A DNA stretch of 64,000 nucleotides, from positions 199,373-263,372 of the forward strand of contig KV425581.1 in the NCBI GenBank assembly GCA_001632425.1, written 5' to 3'. The notes below the pieces were generated by a model, which was not told the origin of the DNA, did no database searches, and saw only the letters and a list, made by a program, of their open reading frames with translations. Source of the stretch: Neolentinus lepideus HHB14362 ss-1. Lineage: Eukaryota; Basidiomycota; Agaricomycetes; Gloeophyllales; Gloeophyllaceae. The translations under genes were made by a program, and so were the position numbers. Below, one piece after another: positions 44,925-56,887 of this stretch; position 1 is the stretch's first letter; the number at the start of each line of letters is the position of its first letter.

Positions 44925-47900
44925 GGCGGGGATGGGAGGGGGGTCTGTGGCTCTGGCCTTTGGCACAGGTCGCACAAGAGGAGGGGTGAGTTTAAAGATG
45001 ATCAAGAAAGGAATTCACCAAGTCCACGACGCGAATATAAGCAGACGCGATCGAGTCTGTATACGGCAACGGAGCAATGCCGTTCTATATCGAGACGGGA
45101 GCGTACGTGCGCAAGGAGTGGGTGATGGGAACTATGAAGAGTTTCGTTACGGACACCCCTCGAACCTGGATTCTGGAGAGAAGCGCGCCTATTCTGAGAG
45201 GACATGGAGGCTTTACACCTGCGTATAGAGATTGGCTACGAACCTTTTGAGTCAGATCCTGCTATTTTGACACAGATTGACCGCCAGACAGTGTGAATGC
45301 TCGAGAAGCGGGCAAATTATAGCAGTTGCAGCAGTCCTCTCAGGCAAGTGGAGGTGCTCCTGGAAACTAGTAAGTAGACGCCATGGGAGAGGAGACGAAG
45401 GCGGACTTCCAAAATCTCAGCCACCAAACATTTGATTCTCGCGCTCAGCCACTAAGTCCAACTTGCGCAATATCTTTGCCCCTCCATACGTCGTGCTCTC
45501 TCTGGGCAAAGTTATCGGAGCTGTTTCGTCCCATCGTGCTCAGCTTGCTTTCTCTGCGTCTGCTATTATTGAACGTAGTCCATATGTGCATTGTTTCTCG
45601 TGACCCCAAAAGACGCTTTATCATGTTATACTGCCGACATACATCGCAATTTGCGGAAAGTTCATACTGGAGCGACCCACCAGCGGAAACAGTCATGCTC
45701 CAGGTATTCCGTTGCGCTCCTACTTTTGCCAGCCTTTGCCTAAGTAGCTCCGTGCTCGTGACAGCTGTCAGGTGCGAATATCTGTCATGCCCACAACTTG
45801 GTCATGGGAAGTAGCCCACCCAGATCATATCTATCGCGTCCAAAACTGATCACTTCCCCTCTTACTGACATTCGCCCATGTGTATGATTTTCCAGTTCGC
45901 TTCTCCTACCTTAGCCATAGGACGCACGAACTTGCTCAAGGGGATAAACCTCTCCAGCACTCAACGGTGCGTCCTTTTCCTGTCTCCTCACTTGCCTTCA
46001 CCTCATGTTTCATATGACGAAATTTTAGTTTGATAACGCACGATGGTTGTCAAATGCCGTCGGCCACACAGTCGTAGCCACAATCTTATCCTAGATGTAT
46101 TCACTCTGCCGTAAGTCATGATTGATTGGCTTTCTTCTTCCAGTAGGTAGGCTCTCCTCTCCTCCTGCACCTGTATCATACGACAGCGTCCGAAATTACC
46201 CTCGACAATCCTTTCAACAGCTATTGCTCGGCACGTCACGCGACGGATGTTGTCGACGCCACAGCACTCTCAACACTGGCATCGCGTATTAGATCAGGAA
46301 CAGATGTGTTGAATATCTCCTTCGACCCCGATGTAGTAACCCAATTCATATACTCTTCGAACATCCAGAATGTCTCAAACATCCAGAATGTCTCGAAACT
46401 TGCCAACGATCATCACGTTCCCGACGAATCACTGTTTGACGTAATTTATTACGATCTGCATCGGTATCCTGTTTCTCGACCACCCAATCATGCAGTCGCC
46501 ACTCGGGCCTCTTGAGCGACTCGACATTAAATACGCGTGGCTTGTAATCCTACTGGCCCCGAGGCTGTCTCTTCACCAAAGGACCATTGAGAGCTCACGA
46601 CATCACGTCAAAAGATCATACCATCCCTCCTTCTCACATTGTCCATATGAAGGGCAGCCTCGAAAGGCAATCCCTCTAACACGAGAATGTCACTGTGTGG
46701 CTGATGACTTTTTCTGGTGATCCAAGAGACATTCCTTCTCGGTACCGCGGAAGATTGTCATGAAGAACGCTGCTTGGAGAAAGATTGTTGGTTGCCCTCG
46801 CCATTACGGCATGCACGCCTCGGTCCGCTTGTCCGCTGCATTATCTTGGGTGCCGTAACAAGTACATCTCCGTGCCTTGCTGCGTCAAAGTCTCTCGGAT
46901 TGTATCTAATCCTTGTCATCTCTGACTCGTAAATGAACGACGATCTTGTTCTGGTATTGTCAACTGGCCTACACAATATAGCTACTTCAAGCTGACTGTC
47001 TTGACCTTTCCCATGCCAGCGCATACCTTTCGCATGACGAATGCACTTTGATGTTGCATAAAGCTGTCATAAGCCACTCGGTCCTCATCGCTTCTAGTTA
47101 ATGTTCTCCGACGACTTTCGCTGTGATGATTACAGAAGAATTGGCATTGATGGACATTGGTCCGTTCGATTGTCACAACTCTAGTAAACCTCCAATAACA
47201 TCGGTTCTCCTCCAGCACGTGCTTTATCACTTCCTGCACCTACGTTTGGCTAGCCTTTATCTTGATACCCACCTATGGACCGCCATTGCTTCCGTGCGTT
47301 GTCAACGACTGTTCGGCAGGGACAAGGACGATAGCCGTCCTCATTCGTGTCAAGGCAACCGCGAGGCCCTCCACAACGAACAAATATATACCAGACTTAC
47401 GGCATCGTTGATTCTTGAAAGCGGTGTATCTGGTCTTATCCAGGTTTCCTCGGCCACGGGCCATGTGCATCCTTGGCCTTCCTTCCCACCTGCGACTTTC
47501 GGGACTTGCGTGCCTCCAAATAATTTCATCTCCTGGAGCAGAAATATGAATTCTGTGGCGTAAACTGTTCACGAGTAGAAGACTGTTCGTCGTGGCGTCA
47601 AAGCGGGGAATTGTGGCTTCGCTCGCGACGCGTTCGACCGACGACCAGGGCTGTCACATGAGACCGGTGCCGCATTCCGCTGGACTATTTTGTCCTGAAC
47701 GTGATTGGAGAAGCACTGCAGCACCCTCGCACCCGAGCCATCGTTCTTCTTTGTTCCGAAGTTTGAGAGAGTGGCTGTGACTTTCGTTCTGACGGCAAAC
47801 CTTGTTTCAATTGCGGTATGCCTATGCCGTTCCAGTGGTTCACCCCACCATCCCCCGGGTGGATGGACACAGCTAGCTCTATCGAGGATGGCAATGATGA

Positions 47901-49867
47901 TATTTGTTACTCTCCCTTTAGACAGTACAACTCACAAGTGGGTCGAATACACGCAGCTAACAATACCCGCTCGCTATCTGGAAGCTTCGAATCCCAATTT
48001 CAATGAGGAAGTATCACGCGAGCAATCTCGTTCAGTTCTTTGACCTCCTACATATATAGTACAGCCTCGGTACTATCCGCCGGTATCCTCATCCAGAATC
48101 GGGAGCGAGTATCGTCGCACAGCCTGTAGTGTGGACTTGGGTGCACGCGATATTCTTCGTGCTCCTCGGCTTATCCGGCCGTGAAACTCGAAGGTCGCTG
48201 GATATGCTCGGTCGTGCGCTCGGAAGTGGCTCGGAATGATGGTAACACGACTCATTGGATCAATATCTCATGTACCCCCAGCTATTGTAAAGAGCAAGGC
48301 AAATTGATGGTAAGTGCCAACAACCTCGTGAACTTACAGGGAATGATTTAATCCAAGCTCTTGGAGATTCTAACTTCTTCAATTCAACACTATCTAAATG
48401 CACGTTGCCGCCATTGGCACGGAAGGATCAGAACGAGCCATTGGATATGTAATGTGACTATGACCGACACGTCCACGCTCACGACGGAAGCTTTACCTTC
48501 GGTTCAAGTTATTGACGTACATTCAGAATGAAACTAGAGGTCACTTCTACCTCTAAGCCACGTAAATCCTCATGATGCGTATCAAGGCGTTCAGTGTGAA
48601 CAGACATATGCGCGCGGTGAGCTCAACTTCACCTCCATTACTCATAATCAGCGTATATTACTGATGCGTGCTCGTTGAAGAAACTTCATCTCGAGTCATC
48701 GTGTCGTTCTATGATACCCGTCGGCTTCTATCGCTCTAGGACTATCAAACGACATTACGAGCACGATGACGGAAGATGCGAGATTCCATAGCTGTTCGAT
48801 GTCAAGACGTGACAGAGCATTAATGAGAGCATTACCATCCACATAATGCGATCATCCCCCCAATTCAACTGTCGACATGTCCCTGTCGAATCACTGGCAA
48901 GAAGACGCAAGAACTTCGTGCGATACCACACAAATGCTGTTACAGACACTAACATGGCTAAATTAGGGCCTAGCCCTACTATATCGGTGGAAACTTAGGT
49001 TTCAACGACATCGACGCTTCTAGCGCTTCTAATAATCTCCGCGTATTCGTCTTCTTCATCCAACCCACCGTTCCAGTCGTCCACGAAGTGAAACTGTCGA
49101 CCCTCAAACGTGCATGCATTTCCACCAGTCGGACCATGTCACAGCATTTCCATCGTTTAAATTACGTCGACGTCCCTGAAGCTCACGAGAGGACGTATGT
49201 ATATGTCCTGCACTGCATCTATTATGTAGGGTGCTTCTACTGCGTCCATCCTATGGTGACTGCGACACGTGTCAGGGAGTTGAGTGGCAAGTCGCTGAGA
49301 TTGGTGGTGTCAGGCATCGGCACTGGGTAGCAAGCTGAAATTTCCTTCCTGCGAGACAAGCAACCCGCATCTCTCGACGGCCGTATTCTTCATAAGCGGA
49401 AATCTTGTCTTACAGAGATACAGAACTACCCCGCAATCAGTATCTCTGAAGCTACAGGAAGTTTGACTTGCATGTACGCCCACGGCCCCACGCGAGTGGA
49501 CATTCATCTCTTCTGATCATGAACGAAGCAGCCAGGGCTGCTCGAGGGTGGACTTGTTTCACGCAGGCACCATACCCCATGTCCATCTGGAAGCACAATA
49601 GAAAAATGAGCAAGTTGTGAACTCGGTGAACGCGTCGCACGCGAACGTGACTAATTTACGCGTTGTGTCACTCGAGTGCTTCCCTAGTAAGCCACAGATG
49701 TGACATGGAGTAAATCTGAAACAACCGAGTGGCCTTTTCACTGCTTGCTCTTGTTGTTTCTTCTGTCTACATCAGCTGGTTCGTTAATCTCTGAGCGCAG
49801 TCTGTTGGACTGCCTAACGGCCTCTCCGTACACAGTAACTTCCGAAATCAATATATCCAAGCTTGGT
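44925..49867. other. Long gene-poor region upstream of the Zn2Cys6 regulator
   Basis: Almost 5 kb. Many frames of 60-146 codons exist on both strands, but none shows a domain or a clean exon chain. Possible fragments: 47783-48006 (KPCFNCGMPMPFQWFTPPSP, open but with no clear start), and 45900-46150 (SHNLILDVFTLP, faintly BTB-like). A 19 bp unit, ACATCCAGAATGTCTC(A/G)A, is tandemly doubled at 46361-46400. The gap may be regulatory DNA for the transcription factor or hold decayed genes. Confidence 0.45.
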
Positions 49868-50372
49868 ATGCCTCCCGCTCGCAGAAGCACTCGAAGCCGC
49901 AGGGGTGCTGGATGGCACAAGAAGGGCTATCGTGACGGAGGTGATATGTGGATCAATGTGCGCAGAGCAATGTATGTCGGACCTTTCGTTCGAGGCATGG
50001 ATGTGAACGAGTACTCGACTTTGGAGGATTTTCTGAACGATGTCACGAGTGCGTCATAATTTCAACCAGCTTCTACTACCGATACCACTCAGTTGTAATA
50101 GGATACGTTGAAATGGAAGAGGGCTTCCCCATCCCGGAAGATTGGATGCTGGACGTTCAACGACGGGGCAAATCTTTATTCGTCGAGCCAATGGAGGCTT
50201 CTATAACAGATTACTTCGATGGTGGCGAGACCGTGACATGCAAGGTGCGTCTTTGAGACTCTTTCATCCACAGTCTTAGAGTGATTATGTCCACTCTTGA
50301 TTTCCGAAGGTGTTCGACGAAGAAGGCGAACAGCGCATCTACGAATTTGGCCAAGGATGGGTGTACAAATGA
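49868..50372 (+). CDS. Small orphan protein, unknown function
   Basis: Three exons (49868-50048, 50102-50244, 50310-50372) with GTGCGT donors and AG acceptors join in frame to 128 residues. The N-terminus MPPARRSTRSRRGAGWHKKG is strongly basic. The middle reads MYVGPFVRGMDVNEYSTLED and YVEMEEGFPIPEDWMLDVQR, acidic and aromatic. The end is VFDEEGEQRIYEFGQGWVYK. No known domain recognised. Preserved frame across two introns and balanced codon use suggest a real, expressed gene amid otherwise gene-poor DNA. An in-frame upstream extension to 49700 contains a hydrophobic stretch (WPFHCLLLLFLLSTSAGSL) that could be a signal sequence if translation begins there, but it is more likely 5' leader. Function unknown. 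Confidence 0.6.
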
Positions 50373-52350
50373 AATCCACGACTATTGCCGCCGAATATGG
50401 TCTACTGGTACAGCAATTATTGTATGTCAATCTTCTCAATAGTGTGAGTCTCGCGCATCCACGGTCGGCTGCCTTGCGATTTTGACCAACTCTTCTAAAT
50501 CCCAGTGGCGAGTCATCTGCGACTGTGTTTTCACGAACTGCTCTCTCTAATCATAGGCACATTCATACTCAGCCCAGGGTGTCCCCTTCCCGGCGGCTAG
50601 ATAATCAAAGACGTGTACATCCGTGCCCACGGCCATAATTCAATAATTTTGTCTTTCTAGTTACTCAGGCGCACGGTCCTAAACAAATCTTCCGAGAGGG
50701 TGGAAGAGGGTCAGTCATCGGCGACAGCGAGACGAACCGAAGACTGGACTGATTGACTTCTAGGTCCCTGACGGTTGCATCGAGCTTCGCGAAAATCAGC
50801 AAATCATGAATATTGTTTAAATGACGTACGACACGCTGAAAGACGAGGTTATCAAAACTTACAGTGCACGTCAAAATGAGGATGAGGCGACACTGCCGCG
50901 GTTCGAGCCCAGCTTCAGCGGTCTGGATAGATGATTGAAGATGGCTTAGGCTGTGGAACCATGACGGAGTTTACTCGAGGGTTTTACGGAGTTCGATAGA
51001 CAGATCTTTGAATTTATAGGGGTGAATATGTCTGCTCAGCAACGGCCCTCGAAGCATGGCGAGAATCTACTTTGGAGCAGTTTTGGCCCGAGCCTGTCGT
51101 CACAGGATGCGATCGGATTGGGCGACAGATTATAGAAGAGAAAGGACAACATTTTCTATCTCCAATTAGAAACGTGTGATGATATGTGAATCGCAGTCGT
51201 CTTCGATAGATCACAACTTGGATTGACTTCCGAGCTCTGCCTACGCCTAGTAGGTTGCGAACGTCACCCGTGTACGTACACGAAAGATGTCGTTATTCTC
51301 TGATGGTACATCGCGGTTTGATGGGTGTAGCCCAAGGCTTCAAAGTCTGAGACCAAGTCATAGAAAATTCACAGCAGGGATGATCCAGGGTGGCAGGGGA
51401 AGCCGTAGGCATGGCTAGTGCATGTAAGCGAGGAGGTCAGCGGTTAGAGAAGGTGAACATAATCACCGACGAAGCCGTCCAGGATGCCTCAATTTGTGAG
51501 TCTCACGGAGTTTGTTCGAGGATTTTATGGAGCTCCACAGGGTGCAAATGGAGAGTGCTAGTGACCGACGGATGCGCGCGAACTTTGACTAACATCCGGA
51601 AGATGCAAGGCTACTTCCGAGTGGCATGCGACCTACTTGACGTTCTGCAGCTCTTTCAGGTTCAACGTCGCTCGTAAGACTGTGTCGGGCGTACCTTGAT
51701 GGACAGTTGAGCAATCCGAAGTTACGGCGACATTGATGGCCATTCCTCTGGTACGCAAGGCCGCAGGGAAGGCAGAAGATCGTGAGCGAACTTTGGAAGT
51801 GCTCCAGGCGTCTGGAGACTTATTGATGAGACGCCATCGCTCTTCATCGTTCGAGACAACAGATTGAGTACTTGATCCATTTCACCGTAATTACGGGGTG
51901 CTATGTTACTGCAGAGAATTGAAAAGCAGCGCGCAACAAGTCCGACAACATGCGTGTTAGCGAGTTTCTATAAGATCGCTAACGCCACTCCCATCTTCCA
52001 TGGCTATATCTACGGTGCATGTCAGCATCATTTAGTACGTGGTCAAGGTCCCTTTCGACGTCATGAGCGTGCAATTGCGGTGCTTCAACCACGAGCTCGT
52101 CGAAGAAGACCATGAATAGACTTGGTTGTTCTCATCATTTTGTCGGAAATCACCTCTAGCGCTATCGCCGTACGCAGCAGTAGCAAAAGCAAAAGAAACA
52201 AGGTAGAAAACGAAGAGCAAAAGGTTGGATACACGGTGAGAGCAACGCAATTGTAGCGGAGCTCGAACAGGTGGCAGTTGCCGAATTTGGTTGTTCGCGT
52301 CGTCGCCGTACCTCAGCTCACCGACACGTCCGTCCTCTCCTGCCGCCCCC
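50373..52350. other. Gene-poor region
   Basis: About 2 kb without a supportable gene. A ~45 bp stretch near 50955-51000 (ACGGAGTTTACTCGAGGGTTT) has a weak second version near 51503-51540 (ACGGAGTTTGTTCGAGGATTT). The last ~250 bp should hold the promoter and leader of the F-box gene. Confidence 0.4.
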
Positions 52351-55183
52351 ATGGCTTCCAACGGCCAACGGCCTTTTCTCGTACTCGCGCCGTCTGTGAA
52401 TACCACAACGTATGTTCTTTATTCTCGCTGTACTGCGACTGCTGACGAGAGTGACGCGCAGTGTCGTTACAACAACAACGACGACCACAACATACGCGCC
52501 GATACAATTACCGCCATTACCCGCCCCATCATCACCGAAAGATACTAAGAATTACCCTTTATTAAAGGCTAACCTTCCGAAGTCTCTACGACAGTTCCCT
52601 CTGGTGTTTCCTAATGGAACACGTGCCACTTTTCGCGATGCAGAAGATGGCGAGGAGATGCAGGAAGATCAGAGTTATGTCGGCGGAAATGGCTGGCGAA
52701 TGCTGCGGCGAGATGAAGATGCGGAAGCATCAAGGTCTGTTGGACTGTCGGAAGCTATCGAGCGGTTCGGACGGAAGCGATCGTACGTGAGCGACAACAT
52801 GATGGAGGGCGTCGAGATGACGAATGACTTCGGGGCAAGCACGCCGCCTCGTAAAAAACCCAGAGGTGCTCCTGTACCTCTCATCTCTACTGTGAATGCT
52901 GCGGCGCCTCCATCGCCACTGCCGTCGCCTCACGGATCACCCCCTCCTGAAAGCATCCTACCTTCTGCCCCTCCTAGCAGCGTTGGCTCTCCTCAAGCGC
53001 AAGCACCAATACAGCCTGACTTGTCGCTGACCACGCTTCTCACTTTACCATCATTACTGTCTCATTTCGCTGCTTTACCGCCGTCCCTTCAATCTCACGT
53101 TCTATTGACCTTCCTACGGCACTCCCCGCTTTCAGTACTACGGACCCTGCACTCGGTTCTAACACCGACGTTAGCGCGCGACTTTCTGACGCAGCTACCT
53201 CCTGAGCTCGTCTCCCACATCCTTAGCTTCCTTCCCTTCCCTACCCTCGCGCGCGCTTCCCGAGTATCCAAAGCGTGGCGCGCAACAATCGACTCTGATC
53301 CTGTCCTTTGGCGCGACCTTCTAAAGAACACCAAGATTTGGTTCGGGGGTGACTCTGAACGTGCATTCGCCCGTGCAGTCATTGCACGGCGGCGTCAGAG
53401 CCAAATGCCTGTACCCCCTTCGCTTCCCCTCCCGCACCCGTACAAGATCCTTTTTAAGTCGCGGCACCTGACGCGAACACGCTGGATCAAGAACGACAAC
53501 CCCAAACGGCTCACGTTCCCCGCCCATGGCAATTCAGTCGTAACTTGTCTCATCTTCTCCCACGACCGCATTATCTCGGCTTCAGACGACCATTCGATAC
53601 ATGTGTATTCCCCCAAGACTGGACAGCTGATTCGTGCGCTGGATGGCCATGAAGGCGGTGTCTGGGCGCTGGCCGCGACTCAGAATACGCTAGTCAGTGG
53701 ATCTACGGACCGTACGGTCCGGATATGGGATCTGGGCACCGGAAGGTGTACACATGTATTTGGAGGGCATACAAGCACTGTGCGTTGCTTGGCCATTGTG
53801 AAGCCTGAGTGGTTGGATGTTGAGGACGAGGATGGTGTTATTACACGAGAGAAATGGCCCAAGCAGCCGCTGATCGTGACCGGTAGTCGAGACCATTCGT
53901 TACGCGTTTGGCAACTACCACGGCCCGGCGATGATGAATACAGGTACTATGGCGCTGACGAGACGGAAGTCGATCCAGCCGATGTAAGTCATATTCGATT
54001 GATCTGTACACGATATTATCACTCACATGTATGTTTTCTATAAGGAGGATGTGGAGGACAATCCATATCACAAACTTCACTTGGAAGGCCATGATCACGC
54101 TGTTCGTGCTCTTGCAGCTAGAGGCCGTACCCTGGTATCTGGTAGTTACGACTGTACAGTGCGCATCTGGGATATAATCACCGGAAAATGTAGATGGGTC
54201 TTGCAAGGCCACACGCAGAGAGGTGAATGCAAGAGCTTGTTAGATCTATTGCCGATACTAATTTTGTTCTTGCAGTATATAGTGTCGTTCTTGACATGGC
54301 CCGGAATCAGGCGTGCTCAGGTTCCATGGATGGAACGGTCCGTATCTGGAACTTACAGAACGGCCAATGTCGCCATCTCCTTATGGGGCACACGTCTCTC
54401 GTCGGTCTACTTGGTCTTTCTCCGTCACACCTTGTCTCGGCAGCGGCCGATTCAACACTTCGCGTCTGGGATCCCGAGACGGGTGAACTACAACACACGC
54501 TCGCTGCTCACACGGGAGCGATCACTTGCTTCCAGCACGACGAATTTAAGGTCCTCAGTGGTTCGGATGGAACCCTGAAGATGTGGAACATTCGGGACGG
54601 GAGCGTTGTCCGTGATCTGTTAACCGGCATTACCGGTGTTTGGCAGGTCGTATTCGAGGGCCGGTGGTGTGTCGCTGCGAGCAATAGCGGTGATGGGACT
54701 GTGCTGGACGTCTGGGACTTCGCTGAGCAAGGCGATGACGATTGGGTCGGCGAGCAACCTGGCGGCATATATGACGACAATAGCGAAGACGAGGACGAGG
54801 AGCACGCAGATACGGATATGATGGATCAGGACGGGGAAATCGAGATCGAACTCTCGGAGCCTGATGGAGATGAGGAAGACGAGTTACGGGTACCTGAGGA
54901 GTTCGAGGACGCGGATGAGGAGGACCATCGGTCGGAAGTCAGCAACCAGCTGATGGACACGGAAGACGCTCCACTCGTTTCTCGGCGGTCAGGGGCGACG
55001 TCGAGGGCTTCGTCACTCCATAGCAGGGGCTCCGTGAGGGCTAGCTCTTCCACCCTCATGGCTGCCTCTGCTTCACGGATACGGAACCGGGCTGGGCCTT
55101 CTCTGCATGCACGGCATCTACCTGTCAATGATGAGACACCCACTAGACCAAGGACGCGGAATGTAGGGAGTCGGAGGCGGTGA
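52351..55183 (+). CDS. F-box / WD40 substrate receptor of SCF ubiquitin ligase (Cdc4/Fbw7 type)
   Basis: Four exons (52351-52409, 52462-53983, 54045-54222, 54276-55183) give 888 residues with an exact multiple of three. After a Thr/Pro/Ser-rich head (MASNGQRPFLVLAPSVNTTT) comes the F-box, LTQLPPELVSHILSFLPFPT followed by RVSKAWRATIDSDPVLWRDL, near residue 270. It contacts Skp1. Eight WD40-type repeats follow, for example GNSVVTCLIFSHDRIISASD, GHEGGVWALAATQNTLVSGS, TDRTVRIWDLGTGRCTHVF, GHDHAVRALAARGRTLVSGS, YDCTVRIWDIITGKCRWVL, MDGTVRIWNLQNGQCRHLL and GDGTVLDVWDFAEQG. The Asp/Glu-rich tail (about 100 residues) and Arg/Ser end are lineage-variable. The family recognises phosphorylated degrons on cell-cycle regulators in the nucleus. 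Symbol left blank because Cdc4 and Pop1-type paralogues cannot be separated here. Confidence 0.92.
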
Positions 55184-55890
55184 TTCCTTCCGCGTCCAGA
55201 TTCAATTTTCTCCACGGTCATTCTTCATGCACTGTGGCAATAACACGGCTTTTCTGGCATCATAATTCATTGTATATACAGACCATAGTGCCTTGTCATG
55301 ACAAACTCATCTGTCGTGAATTCACATTTCTTGGATGTGGGATGGCATATTATAATCCTTGCCATGACGGGTGGACTCTCACTATGTTTATGTTATTAGC
55401 ATATCCACTGTACGCTGTATCTTCTCGATAAGATCTGTTCCCGTGAGGAACATGGTTATCTTCCCGCAGTCTGCAGCGAGGTGAACCCTGAGAGACACGG
55501 CGCTCACGCTTGAACATGAATGAGATCACAATGCCTTCACGGTGGTAAAACGTCGGGATTTCGTCGTGTCCTCGGCGTCTCGGCACGCTGAGAAATTTTT
55601 GGCGGTGGTGAGTAACTAGTACACCGACGGGGAAAGAAAACGTCGTCATGGCGTCATGGTCCACAACGGTGCTAATAGAGCGATTTGTGCTCAAATGAAT
55701 TCATGCCACAAGACAGGGGTTCGTGATTGTACATGGCTCCCTTCCGGCGGGTCTCGGGGTTCTTAAGCTGGGCATCCTAGAGACGTAGTTTTTGGCCACA
55801 AGACCTGGAGTGTACCTAGCTTTCGCTTCCTTCGCTTGACCAGTGTACTGTGTGCGACGGGATCGCGATCATGTGAAAGTCGTAGCATCA
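55184..55890. other. Convergent intergenic region
   Basis: About 700 bp between stop codons. A 114-codon frame on the minus strand at 55350-55694 has no recognisable content. Confidence 0.5.
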
Positions 55891-56648
55891 TCAGGACACT
55901 ACTCGAGCCCTGTGAATTTTGACGTCTTCCTTTGGCCTGGAGCAGGGTGAGTATGAGGAGCCACAGCTCTATGAAGCAGTAAAAATACAGACCTGTCCTG
56001 AGCATCTGTTGCAACAGCGCCTAGCCGCTGAAGGACTCGCATTCCAGAACTGACTCGGCCAAAGATGGTGTGTTTGCTGTCTAGATACGGTGTTGGTGCC
56101 AATGTCAAGAAGAATTGAGAACCTGCCAGAAGACTGAGGTGTCAAGATAAGATAATAAGTGTGGATAGTGTTGGAAGACGTACCATTTGTATTAGGACCT
56201 GAATTGGCCATGGCGAGGATGCCGGCCCCAGTGAACCTTAGATCAGGATGAATTTCATCTTCGCTAAGTGCAGAATGACATTTAACAAATACATCAGCGA
56301 GCTGCGCGGCACACAGGTATGTACGCACAATTTTGGTCCGTAAATACTAGTGCCGCCCCTACCTGTGCCGGTAGGATCTCCTCCTTGCACCATAAAGTCC
56401 TGGGAACGCAGGTAAGTCATGTTTCAAACCTAGAAGTGAATTAGATGCCTCACCGCTATGATTCGATGAAAGATAACACCATTGTAGTACCCACGTCTGG
56501 CTAATTCCGCAAAGTTCTTACACGTCTATGGGGAGGCATGAATGGCAAGAATCGTTCTTCGAACGTGAGATCTTACCCGTGGGGCATGATCCCAATACAG
56601 TTCGAGCTGGATATCCCCCATGCTTGTTTCGAGGACCACCGATTCCAT
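55891..56648 (-). CDS. Cyclophilin, PPIL1 type (spliceosome-associated peptidyl-prolyl isomerase)
   Basis: Six small exons give about 160 residues with no signal sequence. The start [20 protein letters not shown] is diagnostic for PPIL1/CYPL1. It continues [83 protein letters not shown] and [20 protein letters not shown], and ends [13 protein letters not shown] (TGA 55891). The catalytic residues (FHR, FMVQ, SQFF, and the His of KHTIFG) are present. The Trp found in CypA before LDGKH is Tyr here (PYLDSKH). PPIL1 proteins act in the activated spliceosome. Start at ATG 56648. It is divergent from the tRNA deacylase gene, 240 bp apart. Confidence 0.92.
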
Positions 56649-56887
56649 CTTAAAAGTCCTACTATTGTCCCTCTAACCGCTATCGATGGTTTTCCAAAGT
56701 GCTTGCACTATCACCGCCGCGTTTTGTGGCGAGCAGAACTCGTGAAGTCAGTTCTTAACAAAAGGAGCGCTAATTAACACGTGGCTTCGGAGGTAATAAT
56801 CTGCAATCTGATGAGTCACTAAGTTCAGGCCAGGCTTTGCAAGGAGCTATCGGATAGTGGGGTTCATTCGTACGAAAGAAAGATAGA

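Noticed and set aside
45900..46700. Possible BTB/POZ-domain relic (SHNLILDVFTLP)
   Set aside because: The resemblance is limited to about a dozen residues and the following frames do not continue the domain.
47705..48043. Plus-strand frame with a CxxC pair (PCFNCGMPMPF)
   Set aside because: A stop lies just upstream in that frame and no credible splice partner or homology was seen.
50900..50930. GGTTCGAGCCC suggesting a tRNA
   Set aside because: The T-stem does not pair and no acceptor stem was found.
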